64,000 bases of DNA from Gammaproteobacteria bacterium (GCA_031291175.1 JARLJO010000022.1:1-64000); one strand, 5' to 3'. Counted from the first letter of the stretch, positions 17,465 through 26,382 are shown. Program-made: numbers and translations. The notes: a model not told the origin generated them from the sequence alone.

Positions 17465-18637
17465 TTAAAGACAATAATATTGTGTCATTAAGTCACGTAA
17501 AAAAGATTCACATTTTTCTAATTGTTCTAAGCTGATGTATTCATTTGCGCCGTGAGCTTGTTCAATGCTACCGGGGCCGCAGAGTATGGTAGGGATGCCA
17601 GCTTGCTGAAATAAACCTGCTTCAGTCGCATAAGCCACTTTAGAAATTTGAGTATGTCCTGTCAATTTGCGCAGTATTTGCGTGATGTGGGCATCTTCCG
17701 CTGCTTCAAAGCTTGGAACGGCTGCCAGTGCATCCAATTCTATTTTGGCCTCTGGGTATTCTGATCGCATCTTTGGCAGCAAATCATTTTGAATATATTC
17801 ATTGATAGCATCTGTGATCGATGCGCGATGCGTTGTTGGCAGGTTGCGAAACTCAAAGAAAAATTCACATAATGCGGGGATTGTGTTGAAGGCATTGCCT
17901 CCCTGGATCAGGTTGGTTGACAGGGTTGTGAAAGGCACGTCAAAATGATTATCTTTAGGGCCTTTTTCTCTGACTTTATCTGCGAATTGACGAATCCAGC
18001 CAATCAACAGTGCGGCGTATTCAATAGCATTACAGCCCTCACTAGTCAAAGATGAATGCTTCGCATTACCATGAATGCGGCAGCGAAATAAATTAATTCC
18101 TTTATGAGCGACAATCAACTGCATGCTGGTGGGCTCACCAACAATGCATGCATCAGGTTCTATACCTTGCATGAGAATATCTTCGATCAGATGGACAGCG
18201 CCATGACAGCCAACTTCTTCATCATAAGAAAAAGCAAAGTGCAGTGGTTTTGATAAACGCATTTTTTTAAATTCAGGAAGCAGTGCCAGGGTCGTTGCAA
18301 TAAATCCTTTCATGTCTGTGGTGCCGCGACCATAAATACGATCATTAATGGTTGTCGCAACAAAAGGATCTGTATTCCATACTTGTCCGTCGACTGGGAC
18401 AACATCGGTATGGCCTGATAAAATCAAGCCGCCATGCGTGTTGCCATCAAAAGCGGGTAGGGTCGCAAATAAATTCGCTTTTTTATCTTTTGTATTGTGA
18501 GTGAGTCTGGGTGTCAGACCATTTGCGACAAACCAGTCTTGTAGGTTTAAAATCAATTCCAGGTTGGAATTGCGCGATGTCGTATCAAAAGAAACGAGTT
18601 TTGCTAGCCATGCCCGGCTGGTAGTTGGGTGCTTCAA
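17465..18637 (-). CDS. argE: acetylornithine deacetylase (M20 family)
   Basis: ArgE removes the acetyl group from N-acetylornithine in arginine biosynthesis, using metal ions, in the cytoplasm. The 390-residue product shows M20 metal-site motifs in order: SGHTDVVPVDG (His), GRGTTDMKGF (bridging Asp), SYDEEVGCHGA (catalytic and metal Glu), GEPT, and AHGANEY near the C-terminus. The frame is open to 18712, but the TTG at 18637 has GGAG 7 bases upstream and gives the family N-terminus (KHPTTSRAWLAKLVSFDTTS), so I use it. A related M20 amidohydrolase is possible but less likely. The gene is flanked by inverted copies of one palindromic element; no other arg gene is in view. Confidence 0.85.
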   Translation of the reverse strand: MKHPTTSRAWLAKLVSFDTTSRNSNLELILNLQDWFVANGLTPRLTHNTKDKKANLFATLPAFDGNTHGGLILSGHTDVVPVDGQVWNTDPFVATTINDRIYGRGTTDMKGFIATTLALLPEFKKMRLSKPLHFAFSYDEEVGCHGAVHLIEDILMQGIEPDACIVGEPTSMQLIVAHKGINLFRCRIHGNAKHSSLTSEGCNAIEYAALLIGWIRQFADKVREKGPKDNHFDVPFTTLSTNLIQGGNAFNTIPALCEFFFEFRNLPTTHRASITDAINEYIQNDLLPKMRSEYPEAKIELDALAAVPSFEAAEDAHITQILRKLTGHTQISKVAYATEAGLFQQAGIPTILCGPGSIEQAHGANEYISLEQLEKCESFLRDLMTQYYCL

Positions 18638-18727
18638 AGGGTGTCTCCCGAATGTGATTAGGCTAATTATCCTGGATAGTCGGTTAGCAAAGCAACTATC
18701 ATTCGCCTCCATTGAGCGCTGTTGACT

Positions 18728-18807
18728 GGGGTCCTGTCAGGGTAGGTTTACTTTTTTCGTGCTCGCCAGCTCCGCGCGTAAAAAGTAAACCTACCCTGAC
18801 ACCCCGT
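18728..18807. repeat. palindromic intergenic element, copy C (inverted)
   Basis: The arms CAGGGTAGGTTTACTTTTT and AAAAAGTAAACCTACCCTG enclose about 24 bases. Read on the minus strand it starts AAAAAACGGGGTGTCAGGG and ends CCTGACAGGACCCC, so its asymmetric ends show it is the reverse of copies A and B. It lies just upstream of argE, making argE flanked by two oppositely oriented copies. Confidence 0.85.
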
Positions 18808-18890
18808 TTTTTTGATTCGCTTCCACTTCGTGGAAGCGAAAAGAGCATTTACAAAGAACCACGACGTAGCACAAAGTAGCACGGACTAAG

Positions 18891-18913
18891 ACCCCCACGC
18901 TTTTTGTGGGGGT
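18891..18913. other. short perfect hairpin
   Basis: ACCCCCAC (18891-18898) and GTGGGGGT (18906-18913) pair perfectly around the loop GCTTTTT. No T-run follows on either strand, so a normal intrinsic terminator is not supported. It lies in a non-coding stretch downstream of a truncated gene. Confidence 0.45.
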
Positions 18914-18997
18914 TGTGTCCGCAAACCCCTGCTAAATCACACACACATTTACCCTCAGGCATGCTTGAAACAATGTATCTAAAAAAATGATTTTCAT

Positions 18998-19243
18998 TTA
19001 TCGCCAAAGTGAGCGCTTTCTCGTAAGTTCTGTCACTTTGTCCCAATCACCAAATAGAACAATGCCATAATAAACCAGATTTTCATCTTTGACTTGTTGC
19101 GTTCTTTCAATTTGTTCCTGGTAGGTGCCTACTGTCATGGTATCGGTAAAATCGTTAAAAATAATGCGATTGGCAATCGCTTCCGTCCGTAGTTTTCGAA
19201 TTTTATTGGAATTCTCTGACAGTCGGATGAAAAGATTCGCGTC
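18998..19243 (-). pseudogene. DUF2000-like gene, 5' end lost
   Basis: The reading frame matches the C-terminal half of the DUF2000 family: helix KIRKLRTEAIANRI, strand IIFNDFTDTM, then the region ending in a YYGIVLFGDWDKVTELTRK-type strand and helix. A full family member is about 140 residues; here only about 80 are left. Upstream codons read antisense into the cupin fragment on the other strand, so the 5' half and promoter are gone. DUF2000 genes are often beside a cupin-type HTH regulator, which agrees with the neighbour. The DUF2000 assignment is from pattern memory and moderate only. Confidence 0.5.
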
Positions 19244-19531
19244 ATGTCGCTCTTTCCATTTGACGCACAATTAAATTTTGAGATTTTTGTCATCGAATTA
19301 TTGCCTGCTTGTGAACATTTATCGCCGCCGCATAAAGCAGGTGTGATAGAACACGTTGTTGTCGTTGAGGGGGAAATGGAGGTATTGGTTAATGGTGAAT
19401 GGCAACACTTGCGTAAAGGAGAGGGGTTGCGTTTTAACGCAAATCAACCTCACGGTTATCGCAATACCACATCAAGCATTATCTGTTTTCACGATATGAT
19501 ACATTACTCTCAGCCTGATATGTCTCATTGA
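19244..19531 (+). pseudogene. XRE-cupin regulator, N-terminal HTH part lost
   Basis: The 95 codons encode the cupin domain of an XRE-family regulator (LFPFDAQLNFEIFVIELL, HLSPPHKAGVIEHVVVVEG, LRFNANQPHGYRN). The usual approximately 100-residue N-terminal helix-turn-helix and linker are missing, and no ribosome-binding site precedes the first ATG. The break lies at about 19240, where the oppositely oriented DUF2000-like fragment also begins. One deletion probably removed both 5' ends and the shared divergent promoter. A stand-alone cupin protein is a less likely alternative. Confidence 0.7.
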
Positions 19532-19599
19532 CCGGATGAAGAAGAATCTTTCTAAGAAAGCGCCATTGCCATGACAAAATGCGAATGGGGCGACTTATA

Positions 19600-21873
19600 T
19601 TATGGGTTATCTCTATTCAATTTATTATCTTCCAGGTTTTTCAATTGTCTTTGAACGTTAGTTCCCATTAAAGCAAATAGTTGTTGTGTCTCGTCCCATT
19701 CTTTGAGACCGCCTGTTGAAATATCATAATACCAACCGTGCAATTCCACTTCGCCGGATTTTAATTTTTCTTGCACTATGGGGTAGGATTTAATATTTTC
19801 CATTTGCATTAATATATTCAATTTGATGATGTCTTCGACGGATGCGTCTTCTGGCAGATTATTTTTTGCAGCACTTGCTACATCGAGCCAACTTTTTAAA
19901 TTGGGGTATATGTTTAAAGAAGGATTGTTTTCTAAGACGGCAGTCATGGCGCCACAATAGGAGTGGCCACATACAATGATATGATCAACATGCAAAATAC
20001 CGAGGGCGTATTCGATAGCAGCACCTTCAGCGGGTAAAGAATCCGTGCCATATACAGGGATCATATTGCCGACGTTTCGGATCGTAAAAACTTCTCCCAG
20101 ATCTGCATTAACCATCAAATGCGTATTAACGCGACTATCGGAGCACGCAATTAATAAGGTATGAGGCACCTGACCTTTTGCCAGTTCTGTTAACTTGGCT
20201 TTGTTATTTCGCTTGGATTCGAGCTTAAATTTATGTGCGCCGTCAACCAATTTAACCATGCTATAAATTTTATGATCCGGAAAAAATTGTTGTAATTCGT
20301 TGTCGTCACAGATTAAATGTTTATTTAAAATATGATCTTCGTCTAAGGGCGTTAATATTTCAGTGACCGCAGGCGAAAGATTCTTTAACGAAAAAGTGAT
20401 TTTATTTTCTACCAGTTGATTTAAATAATTCAGGACCAAGGCCGCTCCTGAGCTATCAATAAAAGTCACTCCAGCAAAATCAAATATCAAACCACGTGAC
20501 AGATCCTTTCGTAAAACTTTTTTACGTATTTGGGACAGTTTGTTCGCCGATAAAAAGGTAATAGAACCTTGTAGTGAAATGGCAGCGGGCCCGACAGTCG
20601 AAGGTTGTCTAATATGGGCGTGCGTGCGACTCAGACGAAATAGCCCAGCTGCCATCGCAATCAAAATACCCGTTTTGATACCATTGATTAAATCAAAGCT
20701 AACAATGGTCATAAAAGTCCCTAAAAACACCAGGGCTTCTGCTTTGTCTGTGCGCCAGAGAATAACAAGCTCAGTCGGATTTAACATTCTCAGTGCTACG
20801 GAAACCAATACACCGGCTAAAACCGCAATAGGGATTTCACTTATTTGAGGGCTAATCAAATAAATGGCGGCGATCAATACGATGGCATGAAAAATCGCAG
20901 CACGTCGGGTTTTTGCTCCAGCTTGAACGTTAAGCGCTGAGCGTGCAATAACACCGGTTACGGGTATGCCACCAAAGAAAGAAACCGCCACATTTCCTAA
21001 TCCCTGACCGATTAATTCTTGATTAGGATCGTGACCACGACTACGAGAAATTTTATCGACAGCGCTTGAGGATAATAATGTTTCTACAGAAGCTAATAAA
21101 TAAACGACAAAAGCGGTACCCAGCAAATCCCAAAGGCCTTCTTTGGGTAGGTGAGGCAATTGTGGTAAAGGCAGTGAGCTGGGTATTTTACCAATGGTTT
21201 CTAGGGGGATTTTTAAGTAATGCACAGCCACCGTGGGTACTATGACGGCGATGACTACCGCCGGGATGCGTGAAAAGAAACGCGGTAAAATAAATATGAT
21301 GCCGACTGTGCAGATAACAGTGAATAATGTGGCTAAATCAATGTTATGTACTTGTTTCATTACATGCAGAAACACTTTTAAAACGTAAGTATCGGTGGTG
21401 GCTTCAATGCCGAGAACACGCGGCAATTGTCCGATAAGAATGATAGCACCGATACCAGCGGTAAAGCCGGCAATAACAGGATAAGGCATGTAGCGAATCA
21501 TTTGGCCGAGTCTCACCACGCCCGAGATGATCTGCATAATGCCTGCTGAGAGACAGACAACTAATAGTCCTTCAAACCCAGATTCATAAACAACATCAGC
21601 AATCAATACTGACATGGCGGCGGCGGGCCCTGATACGGCGAGCGGGGTGCCACCAAAAAGAGCGCAGACAATGCTCCCGACAATCGCGGTTAAGAGACCA
21701 ACGGAAGGTGGTACGCCACTGGCCAGGGCAATGGCCAGTGAGAGTGGGATAGCAACAAATGCGACAGACATACCTGCAAAAATATCTTCTTTCAGAAAAT
21801 TGAGTGAAAACAGTGATCGCCATTCAGGGAGTAGATTACGTAAGCCTAAATCAAATTTAAATTTCAAATTCAT
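19600..21873 (-). CDS. SulP anion transporter fused to beta-carbonic anhydrase
   Basis: This 757-residue inner-membrane protein combines three parts. Residues about 15-410 form a SulP/SLC26 permease with 10-14 membrane segments (GMSVAFVAIPLSLAIALASG, GGTPLAVSGPAAAMSVLIA). Residues 430-535 are a STAS domain (LIFDFAGVTFIDSSGAALVL). Residues 545-750 are a beta-carbonic anhydrase with zinc and catalytic residues intact: CSDSR, then HSYCGAM. The fusion probably couples bicarbonate or another anion's transport to CO2/bicarbonate interconversion. Similar fusions exist in several bacteria; the transported ion in this family is not certain. It appears monocistronic. Confidence 0.92.
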   Translation of the reverse strand: MNLKFKFDLGLRNLLPEWRSLFSLNFLKEDIFAGMSVAFVAIPLSLAIALASGVPPSVGLLTAIVGSIVCALFGGTPLAVSGPAAAMSVLIADVVYESGFEGLLVVCLSAGIMQIISGVVRLGQMIRYMPYPVIAGFTAGIGAIILIGQLPRVLGIEATTDTYVLKVFLHVMKQVHNIDLATLFTVICTVGIIFILPRFFSRIPAVVIAVIVPTVAVHYLKIPLETIGKIPSSLPLPQLPHLPKEGLWDLLGTAFVVYLLASVETLLSSSAVDKISRSRGHDPNQELIGQGLGNVAVSFFGGIPVTGVIARSALNVQAGAKTRRAAIFHAIVLIAAIYLISPQISEIPIAVLAGVLVSVALRMLNPTELVILWRTDKAEALVFLGTFMTIVSFDLINGIKTGILIAMAAGLFRLSRTHAHIRQPSTVGPAAISLQGSITFLSANKLSQIRKKVLRKDLSRGLIFDFAGVTFIDSSGAALVLNYLNQLVENKITFSLKNLSPAVTEILTPLDEDHILNKHLICDDNELQQFFPDHKIYSMVKLVDGAHKFKLESKRNNKAKLTELAKGQVPHTLLIACSDSRVNTHLMVNADLGEVFTIRNVGNMIPVYGTDSLPAEGAAIEYALGILHVDHIIVCGHSYCGAMTAVLENNPSLNIYPNLKSWLDVASAAKNNLPEDASVEDIIKLNILMQMENIKSYPIVQEKLKSGEVELHGWYYDISTGGLKEWDETQQLFALMGTNVQRQLKNLEDNKLNRDNP

Positions 21874-22124
21874 TACAGTGCCCTTTTATTTTTATTGGTG
21901 ATGGTCCATGTTGCTTGATGTCTTTTGCGACAAATAATCATACTATTTATAGTTTATAAAAACATTACTTAATCCTCAGAAGAGCGCCGCCTGTTAGAGC
22001 AATAAATGATTTAAAGTCTAATATTCTATCAAGCTTGTTTTTTTCGGTTTTTAGTTTTTCGATAATTGGTAGTCAGTTTTTTCTGGGAGTCTGGAAGTAA
22101 TATTGAATTTAACATTAACCAGTT

Positions 22125-22592
22125 TTAAAAAGTTTTCTTGCATGATGCAGTAGAAGCATTGATCGCATCAACAATGAAAGGTGATGCGGTCATGCCAGAA
22201 TGTTCATTAGCAAGCTCCTCTGCCATCTGTGCGATCACAGAAAAATTTTCTTTCGAAAAAGCACACTTAAATTCCGTGCTTTTACCCTTCATAGGATGCA
22301 TTGCAAGTTTCATCACGCATTTGTTATTTTGTCATCCTATAATAGTTAAATCATTATGAGAATTTTGAAAGTAATGATTTATTTTGTCTTGTTCAGTCGG
22401 CTCAACCGCCATGCTGATGGCGGCTTCTAAAAAAGAGATTTCATTTAAATTTGGCAGGACTAAAGCGGTAGGGGAGCACTGGGCAATGCTATTTGCGTAA
22501 GGATGCCAGTTACCATTAGCGCTCGCATTTGTTTTTGCTACGGCTAAAGTGATAAAATTCAAGCTGAGTATCAGTGCTAATAACTTCTTCAT
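22125..22592 (-). pseudogene. secreted small protein interrupted by in-frame TGA
   Basis: The gene starts at 22592 (GGAT upstream) with a signal peptide (MKKLLALILSLNFITLAVAK) and runs 86 codons to a TGA at 22332-22334. The same frame then continues for 68 codons (QNNKCVMKLAMHPMKG to STASCKKTF) without a shift. The join IIG-TGA-QNNKC would read naturally as Trp (TGG), suggesting a recent single-base nonsense mutation. The second part has Cys residues suited to a periplasmic disulfide protein. I do not recognise the family. A sequencing error or natural readthrough cannot be excluded. Confidence 0.65.
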
Positions 22593-22840
22593 AATGAATA
22601 TCCAGTTAAAATTGATTCGATAATACCATTCAATTATGGCAATATTTTGCATGCGAGTTTATGATCACTGCTTTCAGCTAATTATCTCTGCGAGATACGC
22701 AGAAGGCAAGGTTATCATCCGGTTTAAGCAAGAATAAACTAACAGATGGTCGTTTAATTACCCATAAAGCGTTGCCCATTCCCCTTATTAAAAAAATAGG
22801 CGATTGCCCCGCTTTTTGCTAACAAAATTGGAGTACAAAT

Positions 22841-23410
22841 ATGTCTTATTGCAATGCATTAGAGAATTTAGAAGGAGATAAGCGTGACCTGCATAAAGCC
22901 TATCACGATAAACTGTATGGTTTTCCTATTAACGACGATAATGAACTTTTTTGTCGATTAGTTCTTGAGATCAATCAGGCCGGTTTAAGTTGGGAGACGA
23001 TTCTAAAAAAAGAATCGAATTTCCGCAAAGCTTATCATAATTTTAATATAAAAAAAGTCGCAGCATACACTGAGGCTGATCACACCAGGTTAATGAATGA
23101 TGCCGGTATTATACGAAACCGTTTAAAAATAAATGCGGCTATTGAAAATGCAAAAACCATTCTTCAATTACAAAAAGAATTCAGTTCATTTCAGGAATGG
23201 TTGAATCACCACCATCCTAAAACCAAAGCAGAATGGGTTAAGTTGTTTAAAAAGACATTTCGATTCACGGGCGGTGAAATTGTAAATGAATTTTTAATGA
23301 GCATCGGATTTTTGCCGGGTGCGCATGATGATCAGTGTCCCATTTATAAAAAAACACTGCGTGAAAAACCGATGTGGGCGAAGAAAGTTAAAGTTAAAAA
23401 AGCAAAATAA
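22841..23410 (+). CDS. tag: DNA-3-methyladenine glycosylase I
   Basis: Tag removes 3-methyladenine from alkylated DNA in base-excision repair. The 189-residue product has family hallmarks: MSYC at the start (a zinc-ligand Cys), YHDKLYGFPINDDNELF, the active-site segment LEINQAGLSWETILKK with the catalytic Glu, and the C-terminal FRFTGGEIVNEFLMSIGFLPGAHDDQCP with further zinc ligands. GGAG lies 8 bases before the ATG. The length matches E. coli Tag (187). The basic KKVKVKKAK tail is an addition. It converges on the cyclin-like gene. Confidence 0.92.
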   Translation: MSYCNALENLEGDKRDLHKAYHDKLYGFPINDDNELFCRLVLEINQAGLSWETILKKESNFRKAYHNFNIKKVAAYTEADHTRLMNDAGIIRNRLKINAAIENAKTILQLQKEFSSFQEWLNHHHPKTKAEWVKLFKKTFRFTGGEIVNEFLMSIGFLPGAHDDQCPIYKKTLREKPMWAKKVKVKKAK

Positions 23411-23443
23411 ATATTAAAAAAAGAGGCTGGATGATTCGGTGAG

Positions 23444-23475
23444 TTTTTCGTGCGGAGCCCTGCAAGCACGAAGAA
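23444..23475. terminator. hairpin between convergent genes
   Basis: TTTTTCGTGC (23444-23453) pairs with GCACGAAGAA (23466-23475) with one mismatch around a 12-base loop. It lies between the convergent tag and cyclin genes, so a bidirectional terminator role is plausible. The layout resembles, without matching in sequence, the palindromic elements at 1797, 17371 and 18728. Confidence 0.5.
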
Positions 23476-23507
23476 TTCGCTATACAAGGACCACACGTCA
23501 GTATCCT

Positions 23508-24881
23508 CTATCCGAAGCGCATGCTACTAGGTTCAGAATCATAGACTCTATTCTTGCAAGACGAGGTCTCCTCTTTCATGAATGCGCTAACAATTTTGTC
23601 TTCTGTATCCATCGCATTCTCATCTCTTGTGTCTGTCGGTCTTTCTTTTGAATAAGACCCTAAGATCTCTTTGAATGATGGTGAAGCTGGAGTGAAATTT
23701 AAGAGAGCGGCAACCTGAGTCGATGAGCTTCTTACTGTAGGCACGGCTGCTGCCACAGTCGTGGACGGATCACTTAATAACCTCGAAGGGGTGCTTGTAA
23801 CCATCTCAATATTAACATCGTCCATCCTCGGGTTTGGTAGCGTTAAAAATGGCTTAATAGAATTTAAATATGCCATTTCAATACGATTGCTTAGCAATAA
23901 TAAATGCTCGGTTGCAGACTGACGTTGCGATTCAGGTTGAAACAGATGCATGTTCGCGATGATTTTTTCAAAATAATCTTTAATTTCATTTATGGTTTTA
24001 TTGCCAATGTAATCATTTATCACCAATTGCTTGTCATCGATTTCCTGCATAAAGACCGTCACTTGTTGAGGTAATTGAGCGAGGGACCATGAAATTTTAT
24101 CTGATAGAGTTTTTTTATCACTTTGTAGCAAAGCATCTGCGGTGGCACATATTGCTGCCTTTTTGTTCTCTGGTGTTAATGAATCTACCGATGCAGGCCT
24201 ATGATTGGTTATTGCAGCTATTAGCAATGAATGGTTATCTAACAAGTCATATATTTCAGTCAGCATTCCTCGTCGAAGTATCGTCAAAGCTGCTTCTGTT
24301 GTTTCCTCCTTATCTAACGCTGCCTCATAAGCAGTTACGCTGTTTAAATTAAAGGAAAAATGAAATTCAAATTCTAAAATTTCTATAAAATCTAATTCAA
24401 GCACATTGAGTTCTTGTAAGCTTATCCCCCCTAGCTCAGTATAATATTTATTATTCCAATGTTTATCTTGGTGAAATTTAGCAGTAACCATTGCGGCAGT
24501 ACAAAAAAGACGATGAAAATTGCAGGTATTCAGCAAGTCTGAAATGCCGGAAGGATGCTTATTTTTTGAGAGAAACATTTGCATATAAATGTATATATAT
24601 GCCAATTGCATTTCATCTAGCCGCAGATATTTTATGAACCGATGAATATAATCCTCTACTGTGATTACATTCCTTGTTCCGTCTGTATAAAATCTACCGC
24701 TTTTTAGTTCAGTCAGATTGCTATACAAGAAATTTAACTGCTTTAAGTTAGGTGATGATTGTGATGATTGTATTAACTTATTGATAGATAATATGAATCT
24801 TTTGATGAAGAAAGATAAGTCTTTATGCGGTGGACTAGCCATCGTTGCGGCACTGCTTGCTGCCTGTCCTCGTGTGATCAT
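23508..24881 (-). CDS. PHO80-type cyclin-like protein
   Basis: This 457-residue protein contains a eukaryote-type cyclin box at residues about 73-190, closest to PHO80/P-type cyclins: VEDYIHRFIKYLRL, AYIYIYMQMFL, NFHRLFCTAAMVTAKFHQD, YYTELGGISLQELNVLELDF, then EFHFSFNL. Lys135 (in TAKF) and Glu162 (in VLELDF) fall where cyclins contact the kinase and are retained. The remaining 270 residues are helical then polar (Ser/Thr/Pro-rich) and match nothing I know. The start at 24881 has AAGGTG upstream. No kinase gene is adjacent. Cyclins are not normal bacterial proteins, so a host-directed effector acquired from a eukaryote is the best inference. Confidence 0.8.
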   Translation of the reverse strand: MITRGQAASSAATMASPPHKDLSFFIKRFILSINKLIQSSQSSPNLKQLNFLYSNLTELKSGRFYTDGTRNVITVEDYIHRFIKYLRLDEMQLAYIYIYMQMFLSKNKHPSGISDLLNTCNFHRLFCTAAMVTAKFHQDKHWNNKYYTELGGISLQELNVLELDFIEILEFEFHFSFNLNSVTAYEAALDKEETTEAALTILRRGMLTEIYDLLDNHSLLIAAITNHRPASVDSLTPENKKAAICATADALLQSDKKTLSDKISWSLAQLPQQVTVFMQEIDDKQLVINDYIGNKTINEIKDYFEKIIANMHLFQPESQRQSATEHLLLLSNRIEMAYLNSIKPFLTLPNPRMDDVNIEMVTSTPSRLLSDPSTTVAAAVPTVRSSSTQVAALLNFTPASPSFKEILGSYSKERPTDTRDENAMDTEDKIVSAFMKEETSSCKNRVYDSEPSSMRFG

Positions 24882-25162
24882 AGGTCACCTTTATTATAGA
24901 TATAATGATCGAAAATCATACATTTGGGTGTGTTTTTTTGCAAGATTTTAAGAAAAAAAGCGCTAATCTTTTTATTAATTTAGAATATTTCTTTCAGGTA
25001 AAAGCTTGATTACAGGTTTTTTATGCGCTTATTGTTTTAGCGGTCATTTATTGTTAAGTATTTTTCTCAATTTGTCTCATAGACAGCCCGAGTTATGAGG
25101 TTGCTTGACGCTTCAGATAATCTGAATAATACTGAATGAAATCTATCAAAAAGGAAGTTGAT

Positions 25163-25972
25163 ATGTTGCAAAAATGGATTACCTCTATGACCGCATTTGC
25201 ATCCATTATTTTTCCTGTGTTGGAAGCCATTAAACCTCATCGAATAGGGGAAATTGGTGCGGCGGAAGGCGGTAATACGCAGCTCTTGTATCAATTTGTC
25301 GAAAAACACAATGGCACCCTGATTACTATCGATCCTTCGCCCAGAGGTACATTCTTACAGTGGGTGGCTAGCTGCAGCAATCACGTTCAACACATACCTG
25401 AATGCAGTTTTAATGCGATACCGCAGGCTGGGGACGTCGATGTGTGGTTTGTTGATGGGGATCATAACTGGTATACCGTTTATCACGAGTTATTGCTGAT
25501 TCATGAACTCGCCAAACAGCACCAAAAACCCTTGATGATTTTTATGCATGATGTGGGTTGGCCATGTGGTCGTAGAGATATGTATTATGATCCATCGCGT
25601 ATTCCTGCCGAATATTTACAACCTTATGCACCTGCTGAACAAGGCATCACTTTGCAATCGCCTGTTCCAATCACTGGATTTTTGAAAGGGCCTTGTTGGG
25701 CTTTGCAAGAAGGTGGCCCCAAAAATGGTGTATTAACAGCAGTAGAAGATTTCTTAAAAACAACGGCAAACGAATATGAATGGATCTTTATTCCAGCAAT
25801 ATTAGGATTGGGTATTTTAATTGACAAGACTCACCCAGCAGCCAAGGAAGTCATTCAGTTCTATGCGGCTTTTCATCATAACCCAGTCATGGCTCTCATG
25901 GAAAATGATCGAATTAACCATTATATTGCTTCAACTGCCCTGCAACACAAGATTTCAATGATAGCTGATTGA
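25163..25972 (+). CDS. class I SAM-dependent methyltransferase-like protein
   Basis: This 269-residue protein has a Rossmann-type AdoMet site (RIGEIGAAEGGNTQLLYQFV, then GTLITIDPSP) and the later acidic motif VWFVDGDHNWYTVYHE typical of the Methyltransferase_24 group. FMHDVGWPCGRRDMYYD forms a further conserved His/Asp segment. The start at 25163 has AAGGAAG 5 bases upstream; the ATG at 25136 has none. The substrate is unknown; relatives are often found with polysaccharide or antibiotic genes, but none are near. It appears monocistronic. Confidence 0.75.
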   Translation: MLQKWITSMTAFASIIFPVLEAIKPHRIGEIGAAEGGNTQLLYQFVEKHNGTLITIDPSPRGTFLQWVASCSNHVQHIPECSFNAIPQAGDVDVWFVDGDHNWYTVYHELLLIHELAKQHQKPLMIFMHDVGWPCGRRDMYYDPSRIPAEYLQPYAPAEQGITLQSPVPITGFLKGPCWALQEGGPKNGVLTAVEDFLKTTANEYEWIFIPAILGLGILIDKTHPAAKEVIQFYAAFHHNPVMALMENDRINHYIASTALQHKISMIAD

Positions 25973-26382
25973 TGTCAGAATGGATCACGTTGAAAGGCGC
26001 GCGAAAGAGCAGAGCTATTGTATGTCGTATCTTGATACGTTTGACTTTTAAATCAAAGATTTTATATTGGCACGGTTATGAAGGGTTTGTGTTTTAGATG
26101 ATCCTTCCACCGATGAGCATTCGATGAGAAGTCATGCCTTTTAGAGTGCTTATTTGATGATACCAAGATTTTAACAAATCCCCGATGCCAGGAAGGCGAC
26201 GAACATGACCTACAGTGATGCCGTTCTCAAGCTACTATTGCAGCTCTGCGTTATTTTAAAAATTGGCGTGACTCTTGTACCATCGGTGCGCTGATGAATG
26301 CGCGAGGTTTATATGAATTTAAAATATCTGAGAAATGGAAGATAAGCGATGCACTGCATTACATTAACTTAAGGAGCAGTCA
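25973..26382. other. 410-bp gene-free region, possible decayed gene
   Basis: No intact gene is seen. Short reading frames around 26190-26290 faintly resemble the start of an IS5-like transposase (MTYSDAVLKLLLQ), but they break after about 25 codons and I would not assert it. GGAG before 26383 is the ribosome-binding site of the next gene. Confidence 0.3.

Noticed and set aside
18849-19046. Separate 65-codon minus-strand gene
   Set aside because: It overlaps the DUF2000-like fragment in another frame and spans the GC-rich hairpin; it may be a frameshifted end of that relic, but it is not a gene of its own.
26160-26300. IS5-type transposase relic
   Set aside because: About 25 codons look vaguely similar, without terminal inverted repeats or catalytic motifs; too weak to call.
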